From positions 1 through 43,095 of the forward strand of contig DDXT01000058.1 in the NCBI GenBank assembly GCA_002347755.1: DNA of 43,095 bases, written 5' to 3'. The notes beneath the pieces are model-generated. The model ran no database searches and was not told the DNA's origin. It saw nothing but the letters and a program-made list of their open reading frames with translations. The DNA is from Caryophanales bacterium UBA2253 (lineage in GTDB: Bacteria > Bacillota_I > Bacilli_A > ML615J-28 > CAG-698). Below, in pieces: positions 16,108 to 24,529 of this stretch (position 1 is its first letter; the number at the start of each line of letters is the position of its first letter). Position numbers and translations under genes: made by a program.

Positions 16108-18027
16108 ATGAAAAAAACTTGTTATGTCACGACTCCGATTTATTACGCCAGCGCCAATGTTCACATTGGGAATTCTTATTCCACCCTGGTTTGCGACGTT
16201 TTTGCCCGCTATAATCGTTTACGCGGGAATGATACTTTCTATTTGACGGGAATGGACGAACATGGCCAAAAAATTGAAGAGGCGGCCCAAAAGCAAGGAA
16301 TTACGCCCCAAGTTTTGGTTGACAAAGTCGCCAGCGAAACAAAACAGCTTTGGAAAGAATTGGAGATCTCCAACGATGATTTCATTCGGACGACCGATGA
16401 GCGCCATGTGAAAGTCGTTCAAAAGATCTTCGAAAAACTCTTGAAGTCCGAAGACATTTATCTGGGAAGTTACGAAGGGGATTATTGCGTCTCTTGCGAA
16501 TCTTTTTTTACGAAAACGCAAATGAAAGAACCGGGGATCTGTCCGGACTGCGGAAAACCGACGCGCATTGTCCAAGAAGAAAGCTATTTTCTTAAACTAA
16601 GCAAATATCAGCAGCCGCTTTTGGATTTCATCAAGGATCATCCCGACTTCATTCAACCCGAGACCAGGAAAAACGAAGTAGTCTCGTTTGTTGAAAGCGG
16701 ATTGGAGGACCTCTGCGTCAGCCGAACTTCTTTCAAATGGGGAGTTCCGGTTTTAAGCAACCCGAAACACGTCGTCTATGTCTGGATCGATGCCCTAACC
16801 AATTATCTCTCTGCTTTGAATTATCTTTCCGAAGATGATTCCCAATATCAAAAATTCTGGGTCAAGGGCGATGAAGTCGTCCATGTGGTCGGAAAAGACA
16901 TTCTGCGTTTCCATGCGATTTATTGGCCGATCCTGCTGATGGCCTTAAATGTTCCGATTCGTTTCAAACTGTATGCCCATGGTTGGGTCCTGATGAAAGA
17001 AGGAAAGATGTCCAAATCCAAAGGGAACATCATTTATCCGCGCGACGTCATCAGCCGCTACGGTTTGGATGCTTTCCGTTTGTTCATGATCAAAGAAATG
17101 TCCTTGGGCAATGACATGATTTTCTCTTATGATCGTTTCGTCGAAAAATACAACGTCGATTTGGCCAATGACCTCGGAAACCTGGTCAGCCGCTCCATCG
17201 CGATGGTCAACAAATACTTCGGCGGTTTGGTGGGAAAAACCAAAATCAAGCCCAATGAGTTTGAAGCCGATTTGCAAAAGGTGGCAGCGGAAACCATTGC
17301 CAAATACAATCATGATTTTGAACACTTCCAATTTCAAAATGGATTGAACGAAGTGTGGAACCTGATCGGCCGCACCAATAAACTAATTGACGAAACCACT
17401 CCTTGGAATTTGGCCAAAGATCCAACCAAAATCGAATCGCTCAAAAGTGTCATGTATCACTTGCTTGAGAGCATCCGACTGACCGCGATCATGCTCACGC
17501 CGGTCATTCCGGACACTTGCGCCAAGATATTCTCCGAACTTGGCTTGGGCATGCAAAATGGCGAAGCTCTGACTTTTGGTTTGACCAAAGAATTCCAGGT
17601 TACGAAAGAGCCGATCGTGTTATTCAAACGGTTGGACCTCGAAGAAGAAATGAAGTTTCAAGCTTCAAAGAAAAAACCGGAACGCAAAACCACACCCATC
17701 AAGGAAGAAATAAGCATTGATGATTTCAACAAGGTCGACTTGCGAGTCGGCGAAGTTGTAGATGCCAAAAAACTGGAAGGATCGGACAAACTCTTGGTTT
17801 TACAAGTCAAGATTGAAGAAACCGTCCGCCAGATCGTTTCCGGAATCGCCATGGATTATGATCCAAAAACCCTCATCGGCAAAAAAATCGTGGTTGTGGC
17901 CAATTTGAAACCCGTCAAATTGCGCGGGATCATGTCTGAAGGAATGATCCTGGCCGCCAGCGGGGAAGATTTGCCTTATGAAGTCGTGGAAGTCCTGAAA
18001 CATGACTCCTTTTCCAAAGTGAGTTAA
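16108..18027 (+). CDS. metG: Methionyl-tRNA synthetase with C-terminal tRNA-binding domain
   Basis: A 639-residue class I synthetase charging initiator and elongator tRNA-Met. The HIGH motif reads HIGN in VHIGNSY; KMSKSKGN is intact. A four-cysteine zinc knuckle (CVSC and CPDC, near 130-150) lies in the connective peptide. The catalytic core is followed by the anticodon-binding helical domain and, after a basic linker (KKKPERKTTP), a C-terminal Trbp111-like domain (VDLRVGEVVDAKKLEGSDKL, VVVANLKPVKLRGIMSEGM) that grips tRNA. Length and domains match Bacillus-type MetG. It starts an apparent operon with an antiporter and YitT. Confidence 0.97.
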   Translation: MKKTCYVTTPIYYASANVHIGNSYSTLVCDVFARYNRLRGNDTFYLTGMDEHGQKIEEAAQKQGITPQVLVDKVASETKQLWKELEISNDDFIRTTDERHVKVVQKIFEKLLKSEDIYLGSYEGDYCVSCESFFTKTQMKEPGICPDCGKPTRIVQEESYFLKLSKYQQPLLDFIKDHPDFIQPETRKNEVVSFVESGLEDLCVSRTSFKWGVPVLSNPKHVVYVWIDALTNYLSALNYLSEDDSQYQKFWVKGDEVVHVVGKDILRFHAIYWPILLMALNVPIRFKLYAHGWVLMKEGKMSKSKGNIIYPRDVISRYGLDAFRLFMIKEMSLGNDMIFSYDRFVEKYNVDLANDLGNLVSRSIAMVNKYFGGLVGKTKIKPNEFEADLQKVAAETIAKYNHDFEHFQFQNGLNEVWNLIGRTNKLIDETTPWNLAKDPTKIESLKSVMYHLLESIRLTAIMLTPVIPDTCAKIFSELGLGMQNGEALTFGLTKEFQVTKEPIVLFKRLDLEEEMKFQASKKKPERKTTPIKEEISIDDFNKVDLRVGEVVDAKKLEGSDKLLVLQVKIEETVRQIVSGIAMDYDPKTLIGKKIVVVANLKPVKLRGIMSEGMILAASGEDLPYEVVEVLKHDSFSKVS

Positions 18028-18030
18028 AAT

Positions 18031-19293
18031 ATGATGCTTTCCGCCGCTTTGCCTACCACTTTCTTCATCCCCATCATTATTTTGTTGGGACTGGCTTCGG
18101 TCTTCAGCCTTTTGATATTTGTTTTGAAATTAAAGTTTCTTCCCGCGTTCGCCATCGAAATCCTCATTGGTTTGGGAATCTCCCATTGGTTCAATGGCTA
18201 CATGGCTTCCCTTTCGATGACAACGTTCGTTGAAGGGCTTTATACCCTTGGGCTGGTAATGATCATGTTTTTGAGCGGATATGACGTCGATTTTGATCTG
18301 AAAGGCGATTATCCCGTCGGATCCGCCAAACCCATTCGCCCTTTAAAAACCATTCTTCTCATTTTAGTCATGGTCTATGGGTTGAGTTTGCTTTCCACCG
18401 TTTTTTACCTTGATCAGCTGACCAACAAAGTCGCGGGCATCATCCTGTTAACGCTGGTTTTTGCTTCGTCTTTCGCGGGAATGATCGTGCCTTTGATCCA
18501 TGACGGAGGAATTTCCCATTCCGTCATCGGAAAAATACTGGGGGGAATCGCCAATTTTTCTGAAGCTTTATCGATTATTTTTCTGACCGTTCTCATGATC
18601 GTTTTGAAGACGGAGAAAGAATACGTCTTCATCATCACCCTGGCCGCCGTCATTCTCGTCGGGTTTAGGTTGTTTCGAAAACACCGGGTTGGAAACTTTT
18701 TTAACAAAGTTTCGGAAGGCATCGACCATCTGCCAACCCGGATTCTCTTTGTTTTGTTGCTGGGAATGGTATTCTTAAGCGACTTGACTGGCGGGGAGTA
18801 CATCCTTGGGGCCTTCGTGACCGGAATCTTTTTCCGATATTCGGGTTTTTCCCAAAAGGTCATGGAAAGCATGACCCGGATCATTTACGGAGTCTTTGCC
18901 CCGATGTTCTTCATTTTGGTCGGAACAAGAATCGACATTCTGGAATTTTTTGAAAATCCGTCCATGTTTTTGACGGTTCTCTGCATATTCGTCACCATGC
19001 TTTTGGTGAAACTCCCGATGCTTTATCTGCTTGGATACTGCCGACCAAAAGCGGTCCTTTCCGGGATGATTCTTATGGCAAGCACGATCGTGGTGCCGAT
19101 TGCGGCCAGCCACATCGGAGAAAACTGGGGATTGTTCTCCCCTGAATTTGGCGATTCGCTGATTTTGGCCAGCTTGCTGATCTGCATCATCGGAACAATC
19201 CTTTTCAAAACAACGTTCCCGTTCAATGAATTCGGACATGAGCCGAAAGAAGAACCGGAGGTAACCAGGAATGAGAATTCTGGCCTTCTTTAA
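18031..19293 (+). CDS. CPA2-family cation:proton antiporter (Kef/Nap-type)
   Basis: A 420-residue membrane protein with about 12 hydrophobic segments. Typical antiporter stretches are visible: LYTLGLVMIMFLSGYDVDF, GEYILGAFVTGIFFRYSG and APMFFILVGTRIDI, as in Na+/H+ or K+/H+ exchangers of the Kef/NapA group. There is no TrkA-N (RCK) regulatory domain; the end is a short hydrophilic tail. The transported ion cannot be told from sequence; pH or sodium homeostasis is the usual role. The gene starts 3 bp after metG without a strong binding site, so it depends on read-through, and it overlaps yitT by 23 bp. Confidence 0.85.
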   Translation: MMLSAALPTTFFIPIIILLGLASVFSLLIFVLKLKFLPAFAIEILIGLGISHWFNGYMASLSMTTFVEGLYTLGLVMIMFLSGYDVDFDLKGDYPVGSAKPIRPLKTILLILVMVYGLSLLSTVFYLDQLTNKVAGIILLTLVFASSFAGMIVPLIHDGGISHSVIGKILGGIANFSEALSIIFLTVLMIVLKTEKEYVFIITLAAVILVGFRLFRKHRVGNFFNKVSEGIDHLPTRILFVLLLGMVFLSDLTGGEYILGAFVTGIFFRYSGFSQKVMESMTRIIYGVFAPMFFILVGTRIDILEFFENPSMFLTVLCIFVTMLLVKLPMLYLLGYCRPKAVLSGMILMASTIVVPIAASHIGENWGLFSPEFGDSLILASLLICIIGTILFKTTFPFNEFGHEPKEEPEVTRNENSGLL

Positions 19294-20191
19294 GAAACGC
19301 GATGTCAGCGTCATAACTGGGATGGCTCTCGGAACGATAATCTATTGCATGGGCGTGGTTTGGCTTCTGGATCTTGGCGCGTTCTATGCCAGCGGGGTTA
19401 CCGGAATTTCCCAATTGATTTCCGGAATTCTGGAACGGTTCGGAGTGACCATTTCCAAAAGCATCTTCATCGCCATTTTAAACATTCCGCTGTTCATCAT
19501 TGGTTGGAAAGGCGTAAGCAAACGCTTCGCCATTTTAAGTCTCAGTTCGGTGGCTTTGCAAGTCGTGACGATTGCCATTTTGGAGTACTTTGTCACCAAA
19601 GGATTCGATCCTTTTTTGGAGATAATTCAGGATGCAAATGAGCTTCCCAAACAAGGGGGTTTGCTCATGCTCTCCATTCTCGGTGGCTTGGTGTGCGGAA
19701 TCGGATCGGGCATTTCCCTGAGGAGCGGAGCTTCCACCGGCGGGATGGACATCATCAGCCAATATGTTTCCTTTAAGAAAAACATCCCGTTTACGAAATT
19801 TTCTTTGTTTGTGGACGCGATTATTATCCTTTTAGCGGGATTGCTTGGAAGCATCGAGATTGCCGCCTATACCCTCATCCGCTTGATCATTTCCATTTTG
19901 GTTTTGGACCGGATCCATACCGTTTACAATTATCTGAAGATAGAAATCGTCACCACCGAAAAAGAAGCCATGCGAACCGTCATGATCAGCCGTTTCAACC
20001 ATGGGGTCACGATTTTTCCGGCTTTCGGAGGTTATACCAATCAGGAAAAATGGGTTTTGGAAACCGTTGTGTCCAGCTACGAAGCCGAGGAATACAAAAA
20101 CTTGGCAAGGCAAATTGATGGCAAATGTTTCATCACTTATACGGCGGTCAAGCAGATTTATGGGTTCTTCAATCGCAATGTCATCACCTAA
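19271..20191 (+). CDS. YitT-family integral membrane protein (DUF161 and DUF2179)
   Basis: A 306-residue protein with five or six transmembrane segments of the YitT type (GTIIYCMGVVWLLDLGAFYA, GVTGISQLI, SGASTGGMDIISQYVS) and a soluble C-terminal DUF2179 domain (FPAFGGYTNQEKWVLETVVS, FITYTAVKQIYGFF). The family is abundant in Bacillota; its transport function is not established. GGAGG precedes the ATG, which lies inside the antiporter gene. No clear terminator follows. Confidence 0.92.
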   Translation: MRILAFFKKRDVSVITGMALGTIIYCMGVVWLLDLGAFYASGVTGISQLISGILERFGVTISKSIFIAILNIPLFIIGWKGVSKRFAILSLSSVALQVVTIAILEYFVTKGFDPFLEIIQDANELPKQGGLLMLSILGGLVCGIGSGISLRSGASTGGMDIISQYVSFKKNIPFTKFSLFVDAIIILLAGLLGSIEIAAYTLIRLIISILVLDRIHTVYNYLKIEIVTTEKEAMRTVMISRFNHGVTIFPAFGGYTNQEKWVLETVVSSYEAEEYKNLARQIDGKCFITYTAVKQIYGFFNRNVIT

Positions 20192-20262
20192 AAATCATGA
20201 AACTCAAGAGTGGACACTAAAAAACTCAGGGCTGATTTTCTTAGAAATTAGTTCTGATTTTC

Positions 20263-20291
20263 TTGACTTTGAATCACAAATGTAGTATTAT
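20263..20291 (+). promoter_or_regulatory. Promoter of rplM-rpsI
   Basis: TTGACT at 20263-20268, a 17-bp spacer and TATTAT at 20286-20291. The -35 box falls just at the end of a direct repeat CTGATTTTCTT (20232-20242 and 20254-20264). Confidence 0.85.
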
Positions 20292-20296
20292 ATGTG

Positions 20297-20376
20297 AGGT
20301 ACATTTTAAACCCACACAACGCCCTGTGATTTCAAGAATCCACACTTGACTGAATCATAACAGGAGGAAAAACAAA
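20297..20376 (+). promoter_or_regulatory. Structured rplM leader, candidate L13 autoregulatory RNA
   Basis: A bipartite hairpin: TGATTTCAAG (20327-20336) pairs with CTTGA (20345-20349) and AATCA (20353-20357) around a 3-base bulge, and an outer CCTGT (20323-20327) can pair with ACAGG (20360-20364), covering part of AGGAGG (20362-20367). Position and design fit the known L13 leader of Bacilli, but I could not test it against the family model. Confidence 0.6.
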
Positions 20377-20814
20377 ATGACAAAATCTTATATGGCAACT
20401 GCCAATACCGTTGAACACAAATGGTTCGTCATCGACGCAACCGATTTAGTTCTTGGTCGCGCATCTTCAGAAATCGCTTCGCTTCTGCGCGGCAAAGGGA
20501 AACCAACATATACTCCGAACGTTGATTGCGGTGACAATGTCATCATCATCAACGCGGAAAAAATCGCGGTAACCGGAAACAAAATGGATGATAAATTCTA
20601 TTACCACGCCTCAAGTTATCCTGGGGGCTTAAAAACACGCAGTGTAAAAGAAATGTTAGCAAAACAACCACATAAAGTTCTTGAATTAGCAATTCGAGGC
20701 ATGCTCCCTAAATCAAAATTAGGCGATGACATGTATCGCAGACTTTACGTTTACGTTGGACCTGAACATCCACATCAGGCTCAAAAACCGGAAGTCTACG
20801 TGCTAAAAGGCTAG
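20377..20814 (+). CDS. rplM: 50S ribosomal protein L13
   Basis: A 145-residue large-subunit protein. It has KWFVIDATDLVLGRASSEIA, LLRGKGKPTYTPNVDCGD and the end AIRGMLPKSKLGDDMYRRLYVYVGPEHPH. L13 is an early assembly protein binding 23S rRNA. AGGAGG sits 9 bp before the ATG inside a foldable leader. rpsI follows after 9 bp, the standard pair. Confidence 0.98.
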   Translation: MTKSYMATANTVEHKWFVIDATDLVLGRASSEIASLLRGKGKPTYTPNVDCGDNVIIINAEKIAVTGNKMDDKFYYHASSYPGGLKTRSVKEMLAKQPHKVLELAIRGMLPKSKLGDDMYRRLYVYVGPEHPHQAQKPEVYVLKG

Positions 20815-20823
20815 GAGGAAAAA

Positions 20824-21216
20824 ATGGCGCAAGTTAGTTATTATGGAACCGGAAGAAGAAAAAGCTCGATCGCTCGGGTTCGCCTCATTCCGGGAAGTGG
20901 TGTCATCACCATCAATAAACGTAGTTTTAACGACTATGTAACCTCCGCGGCCGTCCGTTTGGATGTCCTGCAGCCTTTAAGCCTTACGAATACCGCCTCG
21001 AGTTACGACGTTGTCGTCAGCGTCAATGGCGGTGGAATTAGCGGACAAGCCGGTGCCATCCGTCACGGAATCACCCGTGCTCTGCTTGAAGTAAACTCGG
21101 ATTTCCGAAGCGTTCTGAAAAAAGCCGGATTGGTTACTCGTGACCCACGGGCTGTTGAACGTAAGAAATACGGTCTGAAAAAAGCCCGCCGCGCTCCACA
21201 ATACTCAAAACGTTAA
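20824..21216 (+). CDS. rpsI: 30S ribosomal protein S9
   Basis: A 130-residue small-subunit protein with YYGTGRRKSSIARVRL near the start, VNGGGISGQAGAIRHGITRAL in the middle and the basic tail KYGLKKARRAPQYSKR that reaches the ribosomal P site. TAGGAGGAA precedes the start. A terminator follows at once. Confidence 0.98.
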   Translation: MAQVSYYGTGRRKSSIARVRLIPGSGVITINKRSFNDYVTSAAVRLDVLQPLSLTNTASSYDVVVSVNGGGISGQAGAIRHGITRALLEVNSDFRSVLKKAGLVTRDPRAVERKKYGLKKARRAPQYSKR

Positions 21217-21228
21217 TCTTGGTATCAG

Positions 21229-21252
21229 GCAAGCCCTTGGGCTTGCTTTTTT
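21229..21252 (+). terminator. Terminator of rplM-rpsI
   Basis: GCAAGC (21229-21234) pairs with GCTTGC (21241-21246), extendable to 8 bp, followed by six T. Confidence 0.9.
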
Positions 21253-21279
21253 AATAATTTTGAAAAAAAGCAAATCTGC

Positions 21280-21308
21280 TTTACATTAAAACGGTGAATG
21301 TATATAAT
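21280..21308 (+). promoter_or_regulatory. Promoter of the cysS operon
   Basis: TTTACA at 21280-21285, a 17-bp spacer and TATAAT at 21303-21308. The leader is about 30 bases, too short for a T-box. Confidence 0.85.
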
Positions 21309-21344
21309 ATTAATGCGTTTATAATAATTTGAAAGTAGGACTAT

Positions 21345-22688
21345 ATGGTTAAAATTTATAATTCTTTGACCAAAACCATTGAAGAATTTCATCCCATAAA
21401 AGAAAATGAAGTGATGATATACGTTTGCGGCCCGACCGTTTACAACTACATTCACATCGGGAATACCCGCCCGGTCATTTTCTTTGATACGGTCGTGAGA
21501 TTTTTCAAATATTTGGGATTCAAAGTGACTTATGTTTCCAATTACACTGACATTGATGATAAAATCATCAATCGAGCCAAAGAAGAACATATTACTGAAG
21601 AACAAGTGACGGAAAAATATATCCTGGCTTTTGAAAAAACTTGCGAGCGTTTGAATTGCTTAAGATTGGATTTTAATCCGCGAGTAACCGAAAACATGAG
21701 CGGGATCATTGATTTCATCCAATTGCTTGTTTCTAAAGACGGGGCTTATGAGGTTGACGGCGATGTTTATTTTGATGTGGCAAAGGACCCAGATTACGGG
21801 ATCTTAAGCGGCCAATCAATTGAAAACATGCTAAACGGGGTCCGGATCGACCCTAATCTTCGAAAACGCAACCCCATCGATTTCAATCTTTGGAAAGAAA
21901 CCGCGGAAGGGAAAAATTGGCCATCGCCTTGGAGCCAAGGCCGCCCCGGCTGGCACACGGAGTGCGTGGTCATGATCAACTCCATCTTTCACGGTAAAAT
22001 TGACATCCACGGCGGCGGAAGCGATTTAAAGTTTCCTCATCACGAAAATGAAATCGCGCAATCGGTTTGCGCAAACGGTCACAAATTAGCCAATTACTGG
22101 ATGCATAACGGCCGCATTGACATGGAAGGCGAAAAGATGAGCAAATCCCTCGGCAACGTGGTTTGGGCTCACGAACTTTTGGACCGGATCGATTACCAGA
22201 CTTTCCGGCTGATGGTTCTCAACGTCCCATATCGCCAGCCAATGAATTATAAGGAAGAATTGTTGGAACAAGCCAAGAAGGATTCTGAGAAGATCTACCG
22301 CTCTTATCTTACCATTTTCCGTCAATTGGAACTGTCCGAAAAAACCAAGCCGGCGGAAGACGAGGAAATTAAAACTTTGAGGGCGGGATTCGTGGATGCC
22401 ATGTCCGATGATTTCAACACCGCGAATGCCATCACTTCGGTATTCCAAATGACGAAACTGGCCAATAGCCTGCTTCGCGAAAAAGAACAAAACCTTCCTC
22501 GAATGACCGCGGCTCTGAATTTGTTTGGCGACATGCTTTGGGTATTGGGAATGAATTTCGAAATCAAGCCTTTAAGCGAAACTGATGTCAGTTTGGTCAA
22601 AAAATGGCACGAAGCCCGGAAAAACAAGGATTTCCAATTGGCGGATGAACTGCGCCAGCAGATAAACGCCAAAGGGATCATTCTATGA
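21345..22688 (+). CDS. cysS: Cysteinyl-tRNA synthetase
   Basis: A 447-residue class I synthetase. The zinc ligand region and first motif are in VCGPTVYNYIHIGNTRP, where HIGH reads HIGN. WHTECVVM and GGGSDLKFPHHENE supply the other zinc ligands, and KMSKSLGN is intact. Length is a little below the usual 460-470, with a short anticodon-binding end. AGTAGGA precedes the ATG. It opens the operon cysS-mrnC-rlmB-sigH as in B. subtilis and overlaps mrnC by ATGA. cysE, often upstream, is not here. Confidence 0.97.
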   Translation: MVKIYNSLTKTIEEFHPIKENEVMIYVCGPTVYNYIHIGNTRPVIFFDTVVRFFKYLGFKVTYVSNYTDIDDKIINRAKEEHITEEQVTEKYILAFEKTCERLNCLRLDFNPRVTENMSGIIDFIQLLVSKDGAYEVDGDVYFDVAKDPDYGILSGQSIENMLNGVRIDPNLRKRNPIDFNLWKETAEGKNWPSPWSQGRPGWHTECVVMINSIFHGKIDIHGGGSDLKFPHHENEIAQSVCANGHKLANYWMHNGRIDMEGEKMSKSLGNVVWAHELLDRIDYQTFRLMVLNVPYRQPMNYKEELLEQAKKDSEKIYRSYLTIFRQLELSEKTKPAEDEEIKTLRAGFVDAMSDDFNTANAITSVFQMTKLANSLLREKEQNLPRMTAALNLFGDMLWVLGMNFEIKPLSETDVSLVKKWHEARKNKDFQLADELRQQINAKGIIL

Positions 22689-23071
22689 AACCGGAACTTT
22701 TGAACGGCGCCAATCTAGCTTTCATCGGCGATGCTTTTTATGAGCTTTTCATCCGAAAATACTTGCTTGATCAAAACATTACCAACCAAAACGATCTGCA
22801 TCGCCAATGCGTGAAGTATGTCAGCGCCGAAGGCCATAACCGCATTGTAGCGGAACTGGAAAAAACTTTCACCGAAGAAGAACTGGTGATTTTCAAACGC
22901 GGAAGAAATCACAAGTATAACATCAGCCGCAAGAACCTGAAAAAAAACGAATACCTGAACAGTTCCGGCTTTGAAGCGGTACTCGGTTATTTATATCTGC
23001 GCGGCAACATCGCCAGAGCGGAAGAAATAGCAACTCAGGCCATTGCCGTCATTGAGGCTAAAAATGAGTGA
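22685..23071 (+). CDS. mrnC: Mini-ribonuclease III
   Basis: A 128-residue RNase III-like catalytic domain without a double-stranded RNA binding domain. LAFIGDAFYELFIRKYLL near the start and GFEAVLGYLYLRG near the end carry the acidic metal ligands (D and E) of the fold. In Bacillus Mini-III trims the ends of 23S rRNA precursor. It is translated by ATGA overlap with cysS and overlaps rlmB. Confidence 0.95.
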   Translation: MKPELLNGANLAFIGDAFYELFIRKYLLDQNITNQNDLHRQCVKYVSAEGHNRIVAELEKTFTEEELVIFKRGRNHKYNISRKNLKKNEYLNSSGFEAVLGYLYLRGNIARAEEIATQAIAVIEAKNE

Positions 23072-23780
23072 ATTGATTTATGGATTCAACGTCGTAACCG
23101 CCGCCGTTGAAAGCGGATACTCGCTTTTGAATGTGCGCGTGACGGCGGATAATTTAGACATGATCAAACTTTTGAAAGAGAAAAGGATTCCATTTTCGTT
23201 AGTTTCCAAGGAAGAACTGAACCGCTTGGTTCCGCTTTGCCAGGGGATCATGGCGGAAATCGCGGAATTCCGAACTTATTCGCTTAATCAGGTGGCCGAA
23301 CCGAAAGGCAGCCCTGAAGCGAAAAGATCGCTTTTGATCGTTTTGGACGGATTGGAAGATCCGCATAATTTGGGGGCCATCCTTAGGACGGCGGAAGCTT
23401 CTGGAAGCGGCGGGATTATTTACCCGAAAAACCGCAGCGTCAAACTGAATTCGACGGTGGCAAAAGTGTCGACCGGTTCGATTTTCAATGTGAAATGCGT
23501 CGAGGTCGTCAACATTGTGGCGACCTTGAAAAAGCTCAAAGATTTGGGTTATTGGGTCGTGGGAGCCGATGCTTTCGGGAAAGTCGATTACAACCGCATG
23601 AAATACGATTTTCCGACCGTTTTGGTCATTGGAAGCGAGGGTAAAGGCATTTCGCGTCTAGTACTCGAAGAATGCGATCTTGTGGTTCGGATTCCGATGG
23701 TTGGGAAGATCAATTCCCTGAATGCTTCGGTTTCGGCCGGAATTTTAATCTATCAAATAAAAAAAGATCAATGGGAGTGA
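23064..23780 (+). CDS. rlmB: 23S rRNA 2'-O-ribose methyltransferase (SpoU/TrmH family)
   Basis: A 238-residue SPOUT methyltransferase of the RlmB/YacO group. After an N-terminal substrate-binding domain (ELIYGFNVVTAAVESG) come the three family motifs: LDGLEDPHNLGAILRTAEA, VLVIGSEGKGISRLV and RIPMVGKINSLNASVSAGIL. It should methylate a G in 23S rRNA (G2251 in E. coli). The ATG at 23064 overlaps the mrnC stop by 8 bp; a longer TTG frame from 23043 adds only overlap. Confidence 0.95.
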   Translation: MSELIYGFNVVTAAVESGYSLLNVRVTADNLDMIKLLKEKRIPFSLVSKEELNRLVPLCQGIMAEIAEFRTYSLNQVAEPKGSPEAKRSLLIVLDGLEDPHNLGAILRTAEASGSGGIIYPKNRSVKLNSTVAKVSTGSIFNVKCVEVVNIVATLKKLKDLGYWVVGADAFGKVDYNRMKYDFPTVLVIGSEGKGISRLVLEECDLVVRIPMVGKINSLNASVSAGILIYQIKKDQWE

Positions 23781-23784
23781 ATTT

Positions 23785-24315
23785 ATGTATCAATATAACG
23801 ACTATGAGTTGTTATATTTGATCTATGAAAATGATGACACGGCATTGGATATCATGTTTCAAAAATATATCCCATTAATAAAAGCTCGAATTCGGGGATT
23901 TAGAATCAAACCCTGGAATTACGAAGACTTTCTTCAAGAGGGACTTTTGGTTCTGAACAAAGCCATCCAAACTTTTAATCCCGAGTCTAAAAAGACTTTC
24001 AACAAATATTTCGACTTGATACTTCAAAGGAAATTCATTCAGATCCTTCGGAAAGAGAGCCATCACTTTTACGATGTGGATTTGGTGGGAATCGGCGATA
24101 CTTTGGCCGAAACCTCGCGGGTTTACGAAGAATTTCCTGATTTTGGAGAAATTTTGGGGCGGTGCAAATTCAGTGATTTCGAAAGCCGGGTCCTAGAGCT
24201 TTTGACCCAGGGCGAAAAAATCAAAGACATTACCGATTCTCTGTCCTGCACCCCAAAACAAATCTACGACGCCAACGACCGGATTCGAAGAAAAATAAAA
24301 GCCACCAAGAATTGA
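23785..24315 (+). CDS. sigH: Sigma-70 family factor at the sigH locus
   Basis: A 176-residue sigma factor with region 2 (residues 7-90, including DFLQEGLLVLNKAIQTF, which binds core polymerase and the -10 box) and region 4 (128-170, a helix-turn-helix FESRVLELLTQGEKIKDIT). The position between rlmB and rpmG is that of sigH in Bacillus, though the intervening yacP is missing and the protein is shorter than SigH (218). In Bacillus SigH drives early sporulation and competence genes; here the regulon is unknown. Region 4 is compact and divergent. A strong promoter for rpmG starts right after its stop. Orthology rests mainly on position. Confidence 0.85.
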   Translation: MYQYNDYELLYLIYENDDTALDIMFQKYIPLIKARIRGFRIKPWNYEDFLQEGLLVLNKAIQTFNPESKKTFNKYFDLILQRKFIQILRKESHHFYDVDLVGIGDTLAETSRVYEEFPDFGEILGRCKFSDFESRVLELLTQGEKIKDITDSLSCTPKQIYDANDRIRRKIKATKN

Positions 24316-24316
24316 C

Positions 24317-24345
24317 TTGACATAAGACGTTTATTTTGGTAAAAT
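24317..24345 (+). promoter_or_regulatory. Promoter of rpmG-secE-nusG
   Basis: TTGACA at 24317-24322, a 17-bp spacer and TAAAAT at 24340-24345 with an extended TGG, directly after the sigH stop. Confidence 0.88.
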
Positions 24346-24370
24346 ATGTTAGTGATTTTTAAGGTGGCTT

Positions 24371-24520
24371 ATGAGTGAAAAGATTATATTGATCTGCGAG
24401 GAATGCCTATCTCGCAACTATACCATCAGACGAAATAAGCTTGCCAACACCGAACGTATGGTTATCAAGAAGTTTTGTCCGAAATGCAATAAACATACGA
24501 TTCATAAAGAAACCAAATAG
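24371..24520 (+). CDS. rpmG: 50S ribosomal protein L33 (zinc-ribbon form)
   Basis: A 49-residue protein starting MSEKIILICEECLSRNYT and containing RRNKLANTERMVIKKFCPKC before the end HKETK. Both CxxC pairs are present, so this is the zinc-binding (C+) form. AAGGTGG precedes the ATG. Position before secE-nusG matches other Bacillota. Confidence 0.96.
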   Translation: MSEKIILICEECLSRNYTIRRNKLANTERMVIKKFCPKCNKHTIHKETK

Positions 24521-24529
24521 GAGGATACT

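Noticed and set aside
20232..20264. Direct repeat CTGATTTTCTT as an operator or mobile-element end
   Set aside because: Only two short AT-rich copies; the second simply runs into the -35 box. Too little to support a function.
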